Below are positions 35,203-48,000 of a stretch of DNA of 64,000 nt, one piece after another. Position 1 is the stretch's first letter. Every line of letters begins with the position of its first letter. The DNA is from Pinus tabuliformis (Eukaryota; Streptophyta; Pinopsida; Pinales; Pinaceae): contig CM062805.1 of assembly GCA_031772625.1 (NCBI GenBank), positions 798,501,119 to 798,565,118 of the forward strand. The letters are read 5' to 3'. The notes beneath the pieces were generated by a model that saw nothing but the letters and a program-made list of their open reading frames with translations, was not told the origin of the DNA and ran no database searches. Made by a program: the position numbers and the translations under genes.

Positions 35203-37215
35203 TGTAACACCCTCCTCCCACATTTATCCAAGCTAACCGGTCCACCAGGGTAAACATGTGACAAAGATTTATTATGATATGATTCAACTCCCTAAGTGAA
35301 GTTAAGGAAGTGGAATCGATGAACCAACACTTTATAGACCTCCCTATGGTGCTACAGGACCCCCAAGAGCTAATCTACCACAATAGGTGCCCAACCCCTG
35401 AGTTAACCTAGCCTTTCAATGAATTAAACCCCCAGTCGCTCCCATGACATGGGCATGCATGCAATTTGGACCCTCCAGTCACTCCCACAATGCCTACAAG
35501 GGAGAGATTGTAGTCTTTTTCAACCAATTCTATGCCAAAAATTGTGAGATCTAAGCCAATTTTTTAGGGCTAGTCTCCAAACCACTTCCAAGAACTTGAT
35601 GATACTTTCCAAGACAATAAATGACACCAATAAAAATCCTCTAACACAAAAATTGATCAAGGAATTGACCTAACCAATCTTAACCAAGACAAACATTTCG
35701 TCGAACACATTGTGCACATGTAATTTACAGTTCATAACAACAGATCTGAGCATAGGGGTCTTATACTTATCTGAGATTCATAAGGAAGCATTGAAACCTT
35801 ATCACATTAGCTACATTATCATCTATCAGGTCATATATTCATTTTTCATTCATTTACAAATCAAAACATGATGAGATCCATACATCATCACTATCATAGA
35901 ACATACTCATAACCAACATATAAACAACAGAAATAATAAGGATACAACATCCATAGACTCCACATATAAACCAGTACATTTACACATTAAATACCAAGGA
36001 GAAGGAAATCTTATTAATGAATGAAAAATCTAATCAAGTTTTGGACTTCCACGAACCACCTGACCATATATTGGCTTAAATAAAGCTTTCTTTCATCCAA
36101 TCACCCCCATGCCATATTCCAAGCATGAATGTGGGACTCATAACCTAAAAAAGAACTGAATGAGCATGGATGCCACTAGATTTCCCCACCCACACTGAGA
36201 GGAATTTTATTGTCTTCTAGTCCATATGCTTTACCGCAATCCACAATTTGATTCAGGGATCACTAGGCCATAATTGAGACACCACCCTCCAGGATTTACA
36301 GTATATCCTATCATTCACCAACCAAGGATTCCTATGCCTGATCAAAGGCACCCACCTCTAGGATTTACCATATATCCCACCATTCACCAGTCAAGGATTC
36401 TTAGGCCCACCAAGGTAACACAAAATTACACTTTACCACAACCCACAGTTTGGTTTAGGGGTTACTAGGCCAAGGATTTACTACAATCCACAGTCTAGTT
36501 TAGGGATCACTAGGCCATGTGTTCTTCATTTCAAAGATCCACCTCACTTAGTTGTGAATCTATCCAGAAATCCAGCTCCACAAGAACATGAGAACCCCAT
36601 CACATCAAGGCTATGTGGAAATGGAAAGGCTAGGCTAAAAAACATTGTCACACATAGAAAAAGCCATACCCATCTTTTACCAAGAACGCATATACATATA
36701 CATAACCATGCATACCAAATCTAGCAAGGAAATAACGCATGAAAATAAATACCTGCAAGTAAACCCGTTATAGTTGCTTGATCCTACTCTGTCTTGCTTG
36801 GTATTTTGGTTCCTCTTTTCCTTTCACACTCCAATAATAAAGTGCTCCAAGAAAAATTCTAAGTGTCCAAGAGTGTGAGAGAGATAGAATAGAGAGCCAT
36901 AAGTGAACTGAAAAAAGTCCATGAACTAATTGTCAAAAGCATTTTTATTAATGTGGCCTCTATTTTATTCATTTTCCTCCTCACATGCAACTTGTGACCT
37001 TTCACCTTCCTTTTCTCCTAATATCCATTATTTTCATAAATAAATTACCACTAATGCCATTTTTCCTTTCCAAATCCTTTTTCCATTTTCCTTTAGCCAT
37101 AATAACATGAATGAACACCCCCTATTATGTTTTTCCCACCATCAGCTTGGAATACATGTCCCATGACCTTGGTCTTAATTTTCCTTTATTAACATTTACA
37201 TGGAATTTTGACCAG
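35203..37215 (-). repeat. 5' LTR, main part
   Basis: TGTAACACCC start, alignable with the left LTR from 35403. It breaks after GACCAG at 37215, where the left LTR has AGTTGTTACA. The missing end is found at 39201-39210. Confidence 0.75.
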
Positions 37216-39197
37216 GTGATCCAAGTGGCTCCAAAGACACACACAGGACAGAGGGCTTATGAAAGCTCAAAAATAAAAGTGTTTGGATTATGCTCGAACC
37301 AGGTTCATGTTAAATATCTCGTCGTCTTGATCGCGGTGGTGTGAACGGTTCGTCAATCCGAGTCTGGATGAGGAAGATAGAGGAAGTCAAAGTTTTAGTT
37401 GACTTTTGTTGACTCGATAGGTTAATGGAGACACAATTTGGAATTTTTCCAGCGCATGGAATCTGGCCAACTCCAGCCAGATTCCGGGCGAAATTTTCGC
37501 CTCATTAAAATGACTCCTTCGGGAAAATTTCGAAATTTTTGAAAATGCCTTATTAGTTTTAAAAATTAAAAAAATATATTAAAAGGGGCAGGGGTGGAGG
37601 GGGGATGGGTCACCACCCCCACCACCTAACACCTCTCCATAGCAATAACATAACATTGCCATTTTATGTGAGGCCGGCGGGGATCGAACCCACCCGGCCC
37701 ACGTGGGCCGGCCCCCACCAGGCGGCCCCATGTGATACGTCACACTCCCATTTAATACAACCATACAGCGCCATATTTAATACAACAAACGATTACCAAA
37801 ACAATTAACCGTTGTTAAATAACCACGCCCTAATTAAAAAATAAATAAAATAAATAAAAAATAAAAAATAAAAAAATTTTGTGTTATAATGTGCCAAGTA
37901 GGGGGGTCGGTGGGGTTGGAACCCCCAACCTGCCCGTGCCGAATTTAGTGTTTTCACCAACGGGCTAACAACCCTCGTTTTGAATACTTTGCCGATGAAA
38001 TGACATATAAACCTCATTTTGCACAGTGTACCCAGGAGCATGGAGGAACCAGGAGTGGGCACAGAAATCAAGACGATTTTTTTTAATTAATTTTTTAATG
38101 TAGGTGGAACCATCACTGAGCAAGATTTCCAGGAGGGTGAAATTTTTGCAGTGTCCAAATTGGACAAACTTTATGTCGATCTTATACCTCTCGGCAACAT
38201 GAACTCGATGGCGCAGTCAGTTTCTCGATCTGAGCAGCCGATTTGCAGAGGACCCAAAGGAGGGAATCTTTGAGGAATCTAGGGGAATCTAAAAGATTCC
38301 TTGAGACCCAGATTTCCACTTTCTCGGAATTTAGAAATTTGACAGTCGATTTTGCATTATTCAATGCCACAAATCTAATGGTGCATTCAGATTTTTCATT
38401 TTCTCATTTTATTTTCTAGCCACTTTTCAAAGTGGATTGTAGGTGTCAGCATTCATGAGCGAGCAACCATTTCGATGGGATATAACGACATGAGATCGAT
38501 GGTACAAACAACTTTAGCAGCTTGACATCCTCTCTTCAGATGGCCCCTCGTTGTGAGGTATATGCAGTGTGTTCATGTACTTCTTTTGCTATGCATTGTG
38601 CTGCACATATCTTTGTTTGATGTTTGATGTGGGATCTTGTTTCTTACTTGTTTTCATGATTCCTACTTGATGTGATGCAGAATCATTTGTGTGATGTACT
38701 TGTTATGATTCGTCATGTTTTGTTTGAGATCCCTTTGTTTTATGTTGATGGGATAATCATGTTATCACCATGTATATTTGCATTGAAATCCATTTATGCC
38801 ATGTTAGCGGGATGATCATCATGCATGAGTTTTATGTCATACTGAAAGGAGTCCTTTTGACTGAGAGTTCATGTAGCAGAACATCTCTTGGGGCTACTCT
38901 TGCATGAAGGAATTTTCCATGTATGAGAGCGACATCACCTCTTATGTACATCATCACTATTAACAACACTTAATGCAGCGACCTACACCATCTTAACACT
39001 GGGGCCTGGAGATGTAGTCCCTCTTGGGCGAACTCCGTTATCAACGTCTTGTTATTTCATGTGCTGACGATTGTCATGTTCCTCTTCTTTACAACATGCA
39101 GATGTATTCATTAATGTTCTTTTAAAAATGCAATTTAACACATCATGAAAGTAAAAGGTCTTGGAAGGGTCCTTTTTCACTCTTGGACGTGGATCAC
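37216..39197. mobile_element. 2-kb insertion with short inverted ends in the LTR
   Basis: The insert starts GTGATCCAAGT and ends ACGTGGATCAC, so the outer 8 bases are perfect inverted repeats. LTR sequence resumes at once (GGTTGTTACA). Flanking CAG and TAG may be a mutated 3-bp target duplication. No transposase is visible, so a non-autonomous DNA transposon is the simplest reading. It includes T/A-rich tracts (37835-37880) and two tRNA-like T-arms on the reverse strand. Confidence 0.5.
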
Positions 39198-39200
39198 TAG

Positions 39201-39210
39201 GGTTGTTACA
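39201..39210 (-). repeat. Outer end of the interrupted LTR
   Basis: GGTTGTTACA matches the terminus of the left LTR with one change. Confidence 0.6.
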
Positions 39211-41880
39211 TTGAACACATTTTCTCAAAATCCAAGGTCAAGTCAGGTGAGTAGGGCACTTCAGCTAAGGCTTATGGTTATGTCAAGTCACTGTCACCGT
39301 GGCAATATTTGTGATTTCCATCGGTTTTTTATTTATTTGAAAAAAATTTCATCGATTTCATCACATGGGATGATGATGCCTTCCTGAGGGATGCTTATTT
39401 TATTCATATAAAAATTTTCAACCTACAAGGAAAGAAATTTAATTTTATTATTTAACTTCCACCTCTTCATCTCATGTCAATCAAATCTCAAATTTTTAAG
39501 GTAGAAACATAGAAGAATCTTAATGAATCTTTTCCATCATTCATCCAAGAATCCTAAATCCATGACAACCTGGATCACGGTCAACTTGAGAATATCATGT
39601 ATATCATGGATATGTCTTTATATAATATTTCTTGTATATCTTTCCCTAAAAGTTGTTTCCATGATCCTTTTGTAGATTTATTAGAAAAGTATTTTTAGTC
39701 TGGGCCCATATCTCGTGGCTTTTATTTTCATATTCCTTTTCGAGTCTTGTATGGTTATAATCCCAGTGTTTAATGCTATTGTAGAGTCCCCCATGTGGTA
39801 GACCAATTAAGTGTAATGCATTGTTGTGTTTTCACTACCTATTTTCACATGTCAGTACAGATGCTTGCACGATTCCTCTTATTCACTGCACTGTTTTTTG
39901 TTGTGACTTTGCATGATCATACCTTATGGCCTAATGGTGAGCAGATTCTATGGATACACTGGAAGTTCCACTTTACATGATCCAGTCGTGTTTTATTTAG
40001 TTTAGGATAGGTTAGGTTGCATACAGTTAGATGCATTGCATTGTATTTTCCTTGTCCTGTTTCAGTTTTATTTCTTTGATTTCATCAGTCCTTTATGAAA
40101 GGAAAATTGTGTCTATTAGATTATATTTCTCCCTCTTCCTTGATTTGGTTTACATTTCTAATGGAAAATATGATCCTTTAATTAGGAAACTATAAGAAAA
40201 CTAGGAAACCCGCATCCATTTAGCTTTCTCATTCACACACTCAATCCTATTAAGAATGGTGTGTTATTGCTTATCTATCTGTAAACTGAGATAAGGGGAG
40301 AACTATTAGCGATTAAAGCATCAGAGGTATAAAACTTGTCTTTGAAGGAACAACCTCTTCTTCTCTCAATAAGTCAGGATCCCTCTTCCACACTTTGAAA
40401 AATAATAAGTGTTTATGCACAAGCCTATGAAATAAAAGAAAAAAATACAAAAGGGTGAAAGAAGAGAAAGTCTTCCTGTGCAGGGAGGTGAAGCAAGCGA
40501 CTTTGTGGGGGTATTCTCTAGGCTCACTAGTAGTGAAGCAACGTTTGTGTTCCTAAAGTGACATTGTCAGGGTACTGTAGAGGCTTTCTAGCAGCAGAGC
40601 AATGCCAGAGATGTAAAAATCAAACTCTGATTGTTTCATTTCACTATATTATATTACCCTTACTTATGCCGACAGGATATTGATGTGGCTTGTTTAATAT
40701 TTTTGTTACATCGACTAGTGTAATTGGGAAGGCTATATCTTTAACGATGAAGAGTGGAGAGATTATGGTAACTCATTGATCGAATCAATATTGCGTAGAG
40801 AAATGAGACTTTATGCATTCAATGAAACCATTTCTGAGAAGCTAAGTTTCTCCTAGTGTGTTGCCAATGTTGTCGCTGTGACAATGACCCTCCAAATATT
40901 TTTTCTATTTCAATTTTGGAGCCTATGCTAACTATAATTTCAAGCCCCCATGCATCATCATGTGGTTTGATTTATTATTTGAGTGCTTTCTCCTACTGTT
41001 GGATCCTCCTAAGTCAGTGTGTCTCAAACGTTGTCACTTAACCATTAGAATTTTTTTAGTTAGTAAGTTGTGGTTAGGCGAACTCATGGTATTTCTTGAC
41101 TTAGAAACTTTCCTTCTAACCATGCACACACTCAAAAAGAACACAAAAGCAGAAAGGGAAAAAAATCAAGAAAATATCTCAAAAAAGCAAAAGTGCACTT
41201 TGAGTTGACAAAGGCTTGCACTTGAGGTGAACACACTCTCCTCATGCTTTGAAGGTGCACCCTACTAGGGAACGCTCCTTCGAGTTGAGCAAGTGTGCCT
41301 TACCTCGGGGAATTTCTTTGTGACGAAGACTTGCGCCTTATCTAGTTGCATGAGGGCACACTCCCATAAAATAGGAACTGCCTTAACTCCTTCTTAATTG
41401 ATCCTTTCATCTGACGACAAGTGGCACTCATGAATGAGTTAGTTTTACATGTTGATCTCTTTAAATAAACTCAGCTAATAATTCCTTCATCATCATTTCA
41501 TCTAAGTGCACATCTAGAAATCATCAAGCCCTTCATCAACCAATGCAACAATTAAGTTTGGATGCTCAAATATTTACTGATTTTTATCATTTCATTGTAA
41601 AATATTGCTTTATTTGTTGTCGATTTCTTATTTTTTAGTGTGTTTGCTGGCATTTTAGCTGGATCTTCATCTTAGAAGTGTTCATTTATTGTTGCATGCA
41701 AGAAACATTTCACATTCCTGAAACTTTTCATCTTCCACCTTGCATGCGATAGTAGCTTATATAGCCTTGCATATCATTCATCTCCTATCTTACCATCAAA
41801 TTATGATTTATGTACTTTTTGTGGGCTCTTTTCATGCATAGCACACCCCCTGAGATCAAGTATCCTTTAGTCACAAAAAT
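39211..41880. other. Old repeat-derived sequence with a possible integrase relic
   Basis: 39700-39780 reads FPFRVLYGYNPSV, as in the C-terminal part of gypsy integrases (P-F-x-x-x-Y-G-x-x-P). Nothing else is clearly coding. Around 40480-40620 and 41200-41370 there are repeated words (GTGAAGCAA, GTGCACC, CTTGAG). Confidence 0.35.
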
Positions 41881-41904
41881 TTCTCCCTGTTCAACCCAAT
41901 TTTC

Positions 41905-42420
41905 TTCCTAGGCACATGAGTGCATCACGAAGGCATGAAGGTTTTCCTTTCGAACCTTCAAAGTGCTATAGTGCACCATCTTTTCCTTAGGGCGCATTGG
42001 TGCATCACAAAGGCATGAACTTTTCCCTTTAGCCCTTCAGAGTGCTATAGTGCACCCACTTTTCCTTAGGGCACATGGGTGCATCACAAAGGCACAAAGC
42101 CTCATCATTCCACCCTCCAACTTGTGACAATGCACCCTCCTTTTTCTTGAGCACATAGGCAAACTTTGAAGACTTGGAGCTCCCTTTTCCTCATCCTTCG
42201 TCATTTCGGAGTATGACAATGTGCCTTCCTTGTCTCCCCAGGGTGCATGGGTGCATAGGGAAGACCTGAAGCCATATTTTCTCATTCCTTTGACCCTTTA
42301 GAGTGCTACAGTGAACCTTGGCTAATTTTTTCCTCTTTCTTGAGCACACTAGTGCACTTCAAAGCCCCGAATAACCATGCATATCTCCTTGTGCTTCGAG
42401 AGTGTGCCTTCCTAGTTTGC
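41905..42420 (+). repeat. Minisatellite, period about 80 bp
   Basis: About six imperfect units anchored by G(G)GC(A/G)CATGGGTGCATCACAAAGGC: anchors at 41911, 41991, 42070, 42150, 42241 and 42342, with GTGCTATAGTGCACC in the middle of each early unit. Later units are more diverged. Confidence 0.7.
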
Positions 42421-42539
42421 ATGTGTACTTGTTCTTACATGCAAGTTATTATTTATTTTCGTTAATATTTTTTAGTTCTCTATCATTTGTGGTGACTCTT
42501 TGAACGTGATTTACGAATATTGCTACATAGTTAGTTATT

Positions 42540-42853
42540 TTAAGTTGATCTTGTCACTATGAGTGTGATTTCACAAACAAGTGTTCGTGCTACAAGTGTT
42601 ATCATTGTGTCTTCATATGTCAGATACATGTCGTAGCATAAATAAACCTCTAAATAACTCTCAGGAGTAAGTGCAGATGAGCCACTTGAAGTTATAAAGT
42701 CCAATATTCCTATATATGTGGACACTAAGTGTTTTATTAACAAGATGACAAAGGTTACCTGGAGCAAAATATACAACACGTTCATGCAGGAGACATTTCC
42801 CAAGGACTTAGAATATGTGCATGCATGTATAAACATTAAGAAGTTTAGGATAC
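42540..42853 (+). pseudogene. Unknown decayed ORF, N-terminal part
   Basis: The frame TKCFINKMTKVTWSKIYNTF, MQETFPKDLEYVHACINIKK runs into the insertion site. If the element 42854-62512 is removed, the frame continues IHRIVCRYLVMPCVEAIEW. This fixes it as the interrupted host. It has stops upstream, and the family is not recognised. Confidence 0.5.
42849..42853 (+). repeat. Target-site duplication, left (GATAC)
   Basis: GATAC before the LTR start at 42854, matching 62508-62512. Confidence 0.85.
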
Positions 42854-45053
42854 TGTTGTGGTCACCAACAACCCCCCTCTTTGTTTGATATTAGCAATAA
42901 CACCAAGAAAAGGGGGACCCTTAACAAAAAATCCAAAAAATATTTGTATCAAATTTTTGTATTTAACTCCCTAAAAGCTATATCGCATCGCAAAGAGAGA
43001 GTGAAGCGTTTTCCTATGCGCATAAATAAGCTGCAAAGAAGCGACGCGAAATTCATCGCATTGCATATTTTGAAAGCGCTCTTAAAAGAAAAACCTAAGG
43101 AATCGCGACGGCCGATATGCGACGTCGCATATCGCAACGTCGCATAAGCAGTGCACAGTGATCAAATGAAAAATGCGATCTTGCGATTTGCGATTTGCGA
43201 TCTTACAAACTGCGATCTTGCGATTTGTGATCTACAATGAATGAGACTATCAATTGCTGCGATGACACCTCTCGACATCGCAATCCTTGATGCTGTGATG
43301 CGAATCGCAGAAACCACTCATCGCAAAGTTTCCTCGGCATGATCTGTAAACCCAAAATTGAGCACGCACCTTAAGGGAAATTAATGATTGTACGCCTGAG
43401 TATCCAAGGATGATCGTGTTGCGTTTTTCGAAGAGTCAAGTCATTATGAGTGTCATGATTATGCATTCATTAGAACTTAAAGCTTTCATGTCAATCTTTT
43501 CGTCATTTCTCTTTTCCTTTGCGTAAACTATAAGGCAGCAACTAATATAAATCTATATGCAGGAAACATCTAAGGAAAAGGGGAAAGCGCCAATACTAGG
43601 AGAACAGAGAGGAGATGCCTTCGCAAATGGATGCCGCATGCAGCAGGACCGTGGATTCCATAGTATCACTCAACAGACACTGATGAAAATAGACTATCCA
43701 AGACTCAGAGTCAAAGGCGCACAAAAGCAACATGTTTGCAAAAGATCCTGAAGCTCGGACTGGGTAAAGCAAAAAGAAAAACGCTAAAGAGGGAGGACGC
43801 TCCAGAAAAGCCTGGAACAAAGAAAAGAAGCAATTTTCAATATGGAAGATTGTTCAGGCAACGAAATCCCTAACTCATTGAGTCATTCGCACGGCCGGAA
43901 ACCGAAATAGCAACAACACAATCTGTTTGAAAGAAATCTGGGTTATACTAAGTATACACACAGCAAATACACCCAGCCAGAGGAAGATTTTCGAAAATAT
44001 CTTCTAGTTTGTCAGAAAGAGGTGCTAGCTTTTCTTATTTCTACTTTTATCACTCAAACAAAAGGAAAAGACAACCAGCCGACTCTTTCCAGGTGAACCT
44101 TGCATTGCTTACAGCACTAAGGAGCAGATACAGAAACGGTTAGAAATTACATTCAATTTTTAGAAATAAAATTGTTTTAGTAAAAGGGCGGTCATTTGAA
44201 GCCGTTTCCTAAATTTGTGTAATTAAGATTAGTTAGTTAGTAGTATTTAACCCTTCTCATGGAATTTGGAGAAGGGTCCGGAAATTTGTCAAAAAACTTG
44301 TCCTCAGAACATGCACTTTTGCACCCTCGGAGGGGGTTTTTGATGAATGGATGGATCGAGATTTATTTATGTTTGCATTTTAATGTCTGCTACTGATGTT
44401 GCACTTCTGTACTCTTAGTAGATATTAGAACAAGTAGAGATAAATCGTTATTGCTTGAAGTTTGTGAGTGAAAATCAGTCATAAATGGTACTTTATCTCT
44501 TGATTAATTTCTTCTTATATTCTTAGAGTGATATACAGCTGAGTTGTTGATATGTTAATGTATGAATGTGTGGGTTACCATTTGGAACTTTTGTACGGTG
44601 GAGTCATTTATTTGTGCTTGACATATGAATAACTTATTATGTGATATGCTATTCACAACTGTTTTGCCTAACTTCTTATGCAGAATGGTTTATCTTAATT
44701 GATTTATATTCTTATGATAGCTGAATGATCTTTATTACCAGTTATTGTATGAAATCTTTTTAGATCGCATGATGAAAGAATTCTACCCCGGGTTAGTGTA
44801 GATTAGATGTGTTGTTTTTGTTAGATTACAGTAGCATAGAGTCAGTTTAGAGTTTAGAATTAAATTAGCTTAAAATTAACTCTAGATTAGCATCATAAAA
44901 ATCTACACACACACACACATCCTTTAGATTGGGAAGCTGGTCCCATTATCCCCAGTCGGACCCGCTACACCAAACGGGCAAGGAGTCGCCAACCAGGTTC
45001 CGAACCGGGTGGGTATCCCCCTTGTTATTGACCCAGTTTTAGGGCCCTCAACA
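42854..45053 (+). repeat. 5' LTR
   Basis: TGTTGTGGTC...CTCAACA. U3 has a cluster of TCGCA/TGCGA words (42980-43330, 18 by my count) including TTGCGATTTGCGATC repeats. A (CA)n run lies at about 44906-44921. Confidence 0.9.
42980..43330 (+). repeat. TCGCA/TGCGA motif cluster in U3
   Basis: Eighteen copies of TCGCA or its complement in about 350 bp, partly as ATATGCGACGTCGCATAT palindromes and as tandem TTGCGATT. The same cluster, slightly shortened, is at 60440-60785. It could be a transcription-factor array or a target for CpG methylation. Confidence 0.6.
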
Positions 45054-45057
45054 TATT

Positions 45058-45075
45058 TGGCGCTAGAAGGAGGGC
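45058..45075 (+). promoter_or_regulatory. Primer-binding site
   Basis: TGGCGCTAGAAGGAGGGC lies 4 bases after the LTR. It is of the TGGCGCTAGAA type seen in plant Tat-related elements; the tRNA is not assigned. Confidence 0.65.
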
Positions 45076-45086
45076 ACGAACTATGA

Positions 45087-48000
45087 ATGGCAACTAAGTC
45101 AAAACCTAAATACCATTCTGAGAGTAAATCACCCTCATCAACTCCCCCGACTTCTCTAGTACGGTTAAACCCGGAGTTAGAAGTCACTCGAGTATCCACC
45201 GCTGCTACCTACCCTAATATATCAGACCAGCTTATCATTGAACCCCCTGAAATTCAAACTTTGATTCGTAAACTCCAGGGATTCTCTATTTTTTCTCAGA
45301 GGTCTGATAAATCTCGCAGTAGCATGACTTCGCAGTACAATCCTGCTCATCCCCTGACCAGATTGAAGAGTGAAAAATTTGGCATTCAACCAAGTGAACT
45401 CCCTCTCCCTACTAGGAAAAGAGCAAGGAAAACACCACCAGAGTCTGACAGTGAGACTCTTTCATCTACTTCGTCCATTTCAACCCCCTCACCGCGAAGT
45501 CAACCACCCACATCCTCATCCCAAATCACTCATCCATCTTCCACAACCCTTCCTCTTCAATCATCAAAGATCATAATATCTTCATTGTCTCAGCATCAGG
45601 GACCATCCTCTGCACTTTCATTAACTAGCATCTCAACGATGGCCCAGTCTCCATGGAACAATCCTGGGGCGGTTTTAATGCCTCCACCCCTGAGCCCAAT
45701 ACTGGCCCATCCTGAGAAATGGCTACCTAAATTCAATCCAGAAACATGCATGCTAGCTGAAGAGCATATCAATAATTTCATGCTTTATGTTAATCTCAAT
45801 GGAGTTACCAACGAAGATGCTGTCGTCCGGCTTTTTCCCTATACAATGCAAGGAACAGCCGGGTCATGGTACTTTTCGTTACCTTCCGGGTCTATCACAA
45901 GTTGGGACATTTTTCAAAGTCAATTCCTCACCAAGTTCAGTGATGATAGATCAACAGCGACATTGATCAATGACCTATCTAATCTTAAAGCTAAGGCTAG
46001 AGAACCCATTAAAGATTTCGATTTATGGTTCAATAAGATCCTCAACAAAATTCCTGCTACTTCTCAACCCAGCGAGGAAGTAAGATGTGAATGGTATATC
46101 ACGGCCTTACCATCAAACTTGGCTATCTTCGTAGATAGGGCAAACAAGACGACCTTAGTTGAAAACTTGACAAAGGCGTTAGCAGTAGAAAAGCGCGTAG
46201 TAGCCCTAGAAAAGAGATCTGCAATAGAGGAACGCAAATCTAAGAAAATCTCTTTCAAAGAAGACACTAAGAAGAAACAAACGAAAGATCCTTTCGATAT
46301 GGAAGGATTACAAAAAGTGTTAAAGGCCATGTCCAATGAGATGATTGAAATAAGAAAACAAGTAGTAGAGACTTCTTCGAAAAAGCCTTACAGAGCTTTT
46401 AAAAGAAATCCTCCCATGGAGGTGAAACCACCCAATGTTGTCTCAAACGTCAAATCTGAAGAAGAAGAAGAAGAAGAAGAGAATACCACTGAAGGGCAGA
46501 CCGATGATGAAGAAGTTGTGGAACTACAAGGAATGTGGGATTTCATCCTCCCACAAGAAGAAGATCAAGAAGCATTTCCGGTTAGCACGCGAAGCAAAAA
46601 TCAACTTGATCCTCCCCAAACTACCCCTAAACAGAAGGGCGCAAGCCCTGCAACAAAAGATAAGGTCGCAACAAAGAAAACAACCGCTAGAGCGACCCAA
46701 TTTAGCCCAGTCCAATTAGATCAAGCACCTCCATCAAGAACACTGATAGTGTCGGATGAAATGGAGTATAACATTATCGATGACATGAAAAAGACTAGGG
46801 CTAATATCACTCTTTACGAATTGAGCAAATTGAAACATCAACAGAAAATAATGATGAAAGAATTACATGCCGTGCCTACTACATCTTTACCTACAGCTAT
46901 AGCTTACCACAACATGGGAATACCTCCAACCAACATGATCAATAAGATTGATCCAAATGACATTGCCTTGATTGGAGGAAGATCAAGATCCCATACTCCT
47001 CCTTTTCTTCTCACTTATGAAATTTTCAATAAAAACGTGCACAATTGCTTGGTTGATTCTGGTGCTTCAACGAATATTTTACCCAGATCAATATGTGCCA
47101 AATTGAATGTTCAACCACAAAAATCCGCAGTGCGCATAGTTCAACATGATCGATCTCAAGTCGAAGTGATTGGTGAACTTAACCAGGTGACCATAAGATT
47201 GTCGTCTAACCCGAAAGTATGCCTGGTTATCGACATTCTAGTAGCTGATATCCCTAAATTCTATGGTTTAATTCTTAGCAGGGATTGGTCCGAAAAACTC
47301 CACGGATATTTCTCAACCGACTGGTCGCACATGTGGTTACCCTACAACGGTAAACCGAATCAAATAAAGGTTGAACGAGAGTTGCACCAAAAGTACATAG
47401 TGACAGAATTGGAAGGAGAAAATGAAGCAATAACATACAATAGCAGCATCATAGGCAAGTACTCGGTAGATTCTTTCCTCGGCAATTTCAATGCTCATAT
47501 TTCACCTTACTTAGAAAATTCAGTTTTGTCCCAAGTTGAAAATTTTTCCCAAACTGATGATTCAAAGTGTTTTAATTTTTTAGATAACTCTGTAAATACA
47601 TCTTTGTTTTGGAAATTATATTTTGATGGCTCTAAATCTAACAAGGGAGCAGTAGCAGGATGCGTTCTGATTAGCCCAGACGGAAACAAGATCATGCTTA
47701 CATGCAGACTTGAGTTCGATTGCACAAACAATACAGCGGAGTACGAAGCCTTGGTGCAAGGCCTATACAAAGCAATCGGGTTAAATGTTAAGTATCTTCA
47801 AGTCTTTGGAGATTCTGAGATTGTCGTCAAACAAGTACGTAACACCATACATTGCCTGTCAAGTCATTTAAAGCATTATCAATCTTTAGTACAAGATCTG
47901 ACTTCACATTTCATAGCATTCAATATTTCGTCAATCCCAAGACTCCAAAATGTGAGCGCAGACCTGTTAGCTAACGTAGCTTCTAGACTTATTCCCTCCG

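Larger units (their letters stand above)
29823..39210 (-). mobile_element. Large noncoding LTR element (LARD-like) with later insertions
   Basis: LTRs 29823-31641 (missing about 200 bp at its left end) and 35203-37215 plus 39201-39210. The internal 3.5 kb has no gag or pol. Primer site and polypurine tract show minus orientation. Ends TGTAACACCC...TGTTACA are typical of some Ty3/gypsy chromoviruses, which may supply proteins. Contains a SINE and, in its right LTR, a 2-kb insertion. Confidence 0.7.

Noticed and set aside
43557..43820. ORFs in the LTR on both strands
   Set aside because: Within the U3/R of the 2.2-kb LTR and repeated at 61000; no protein motif.
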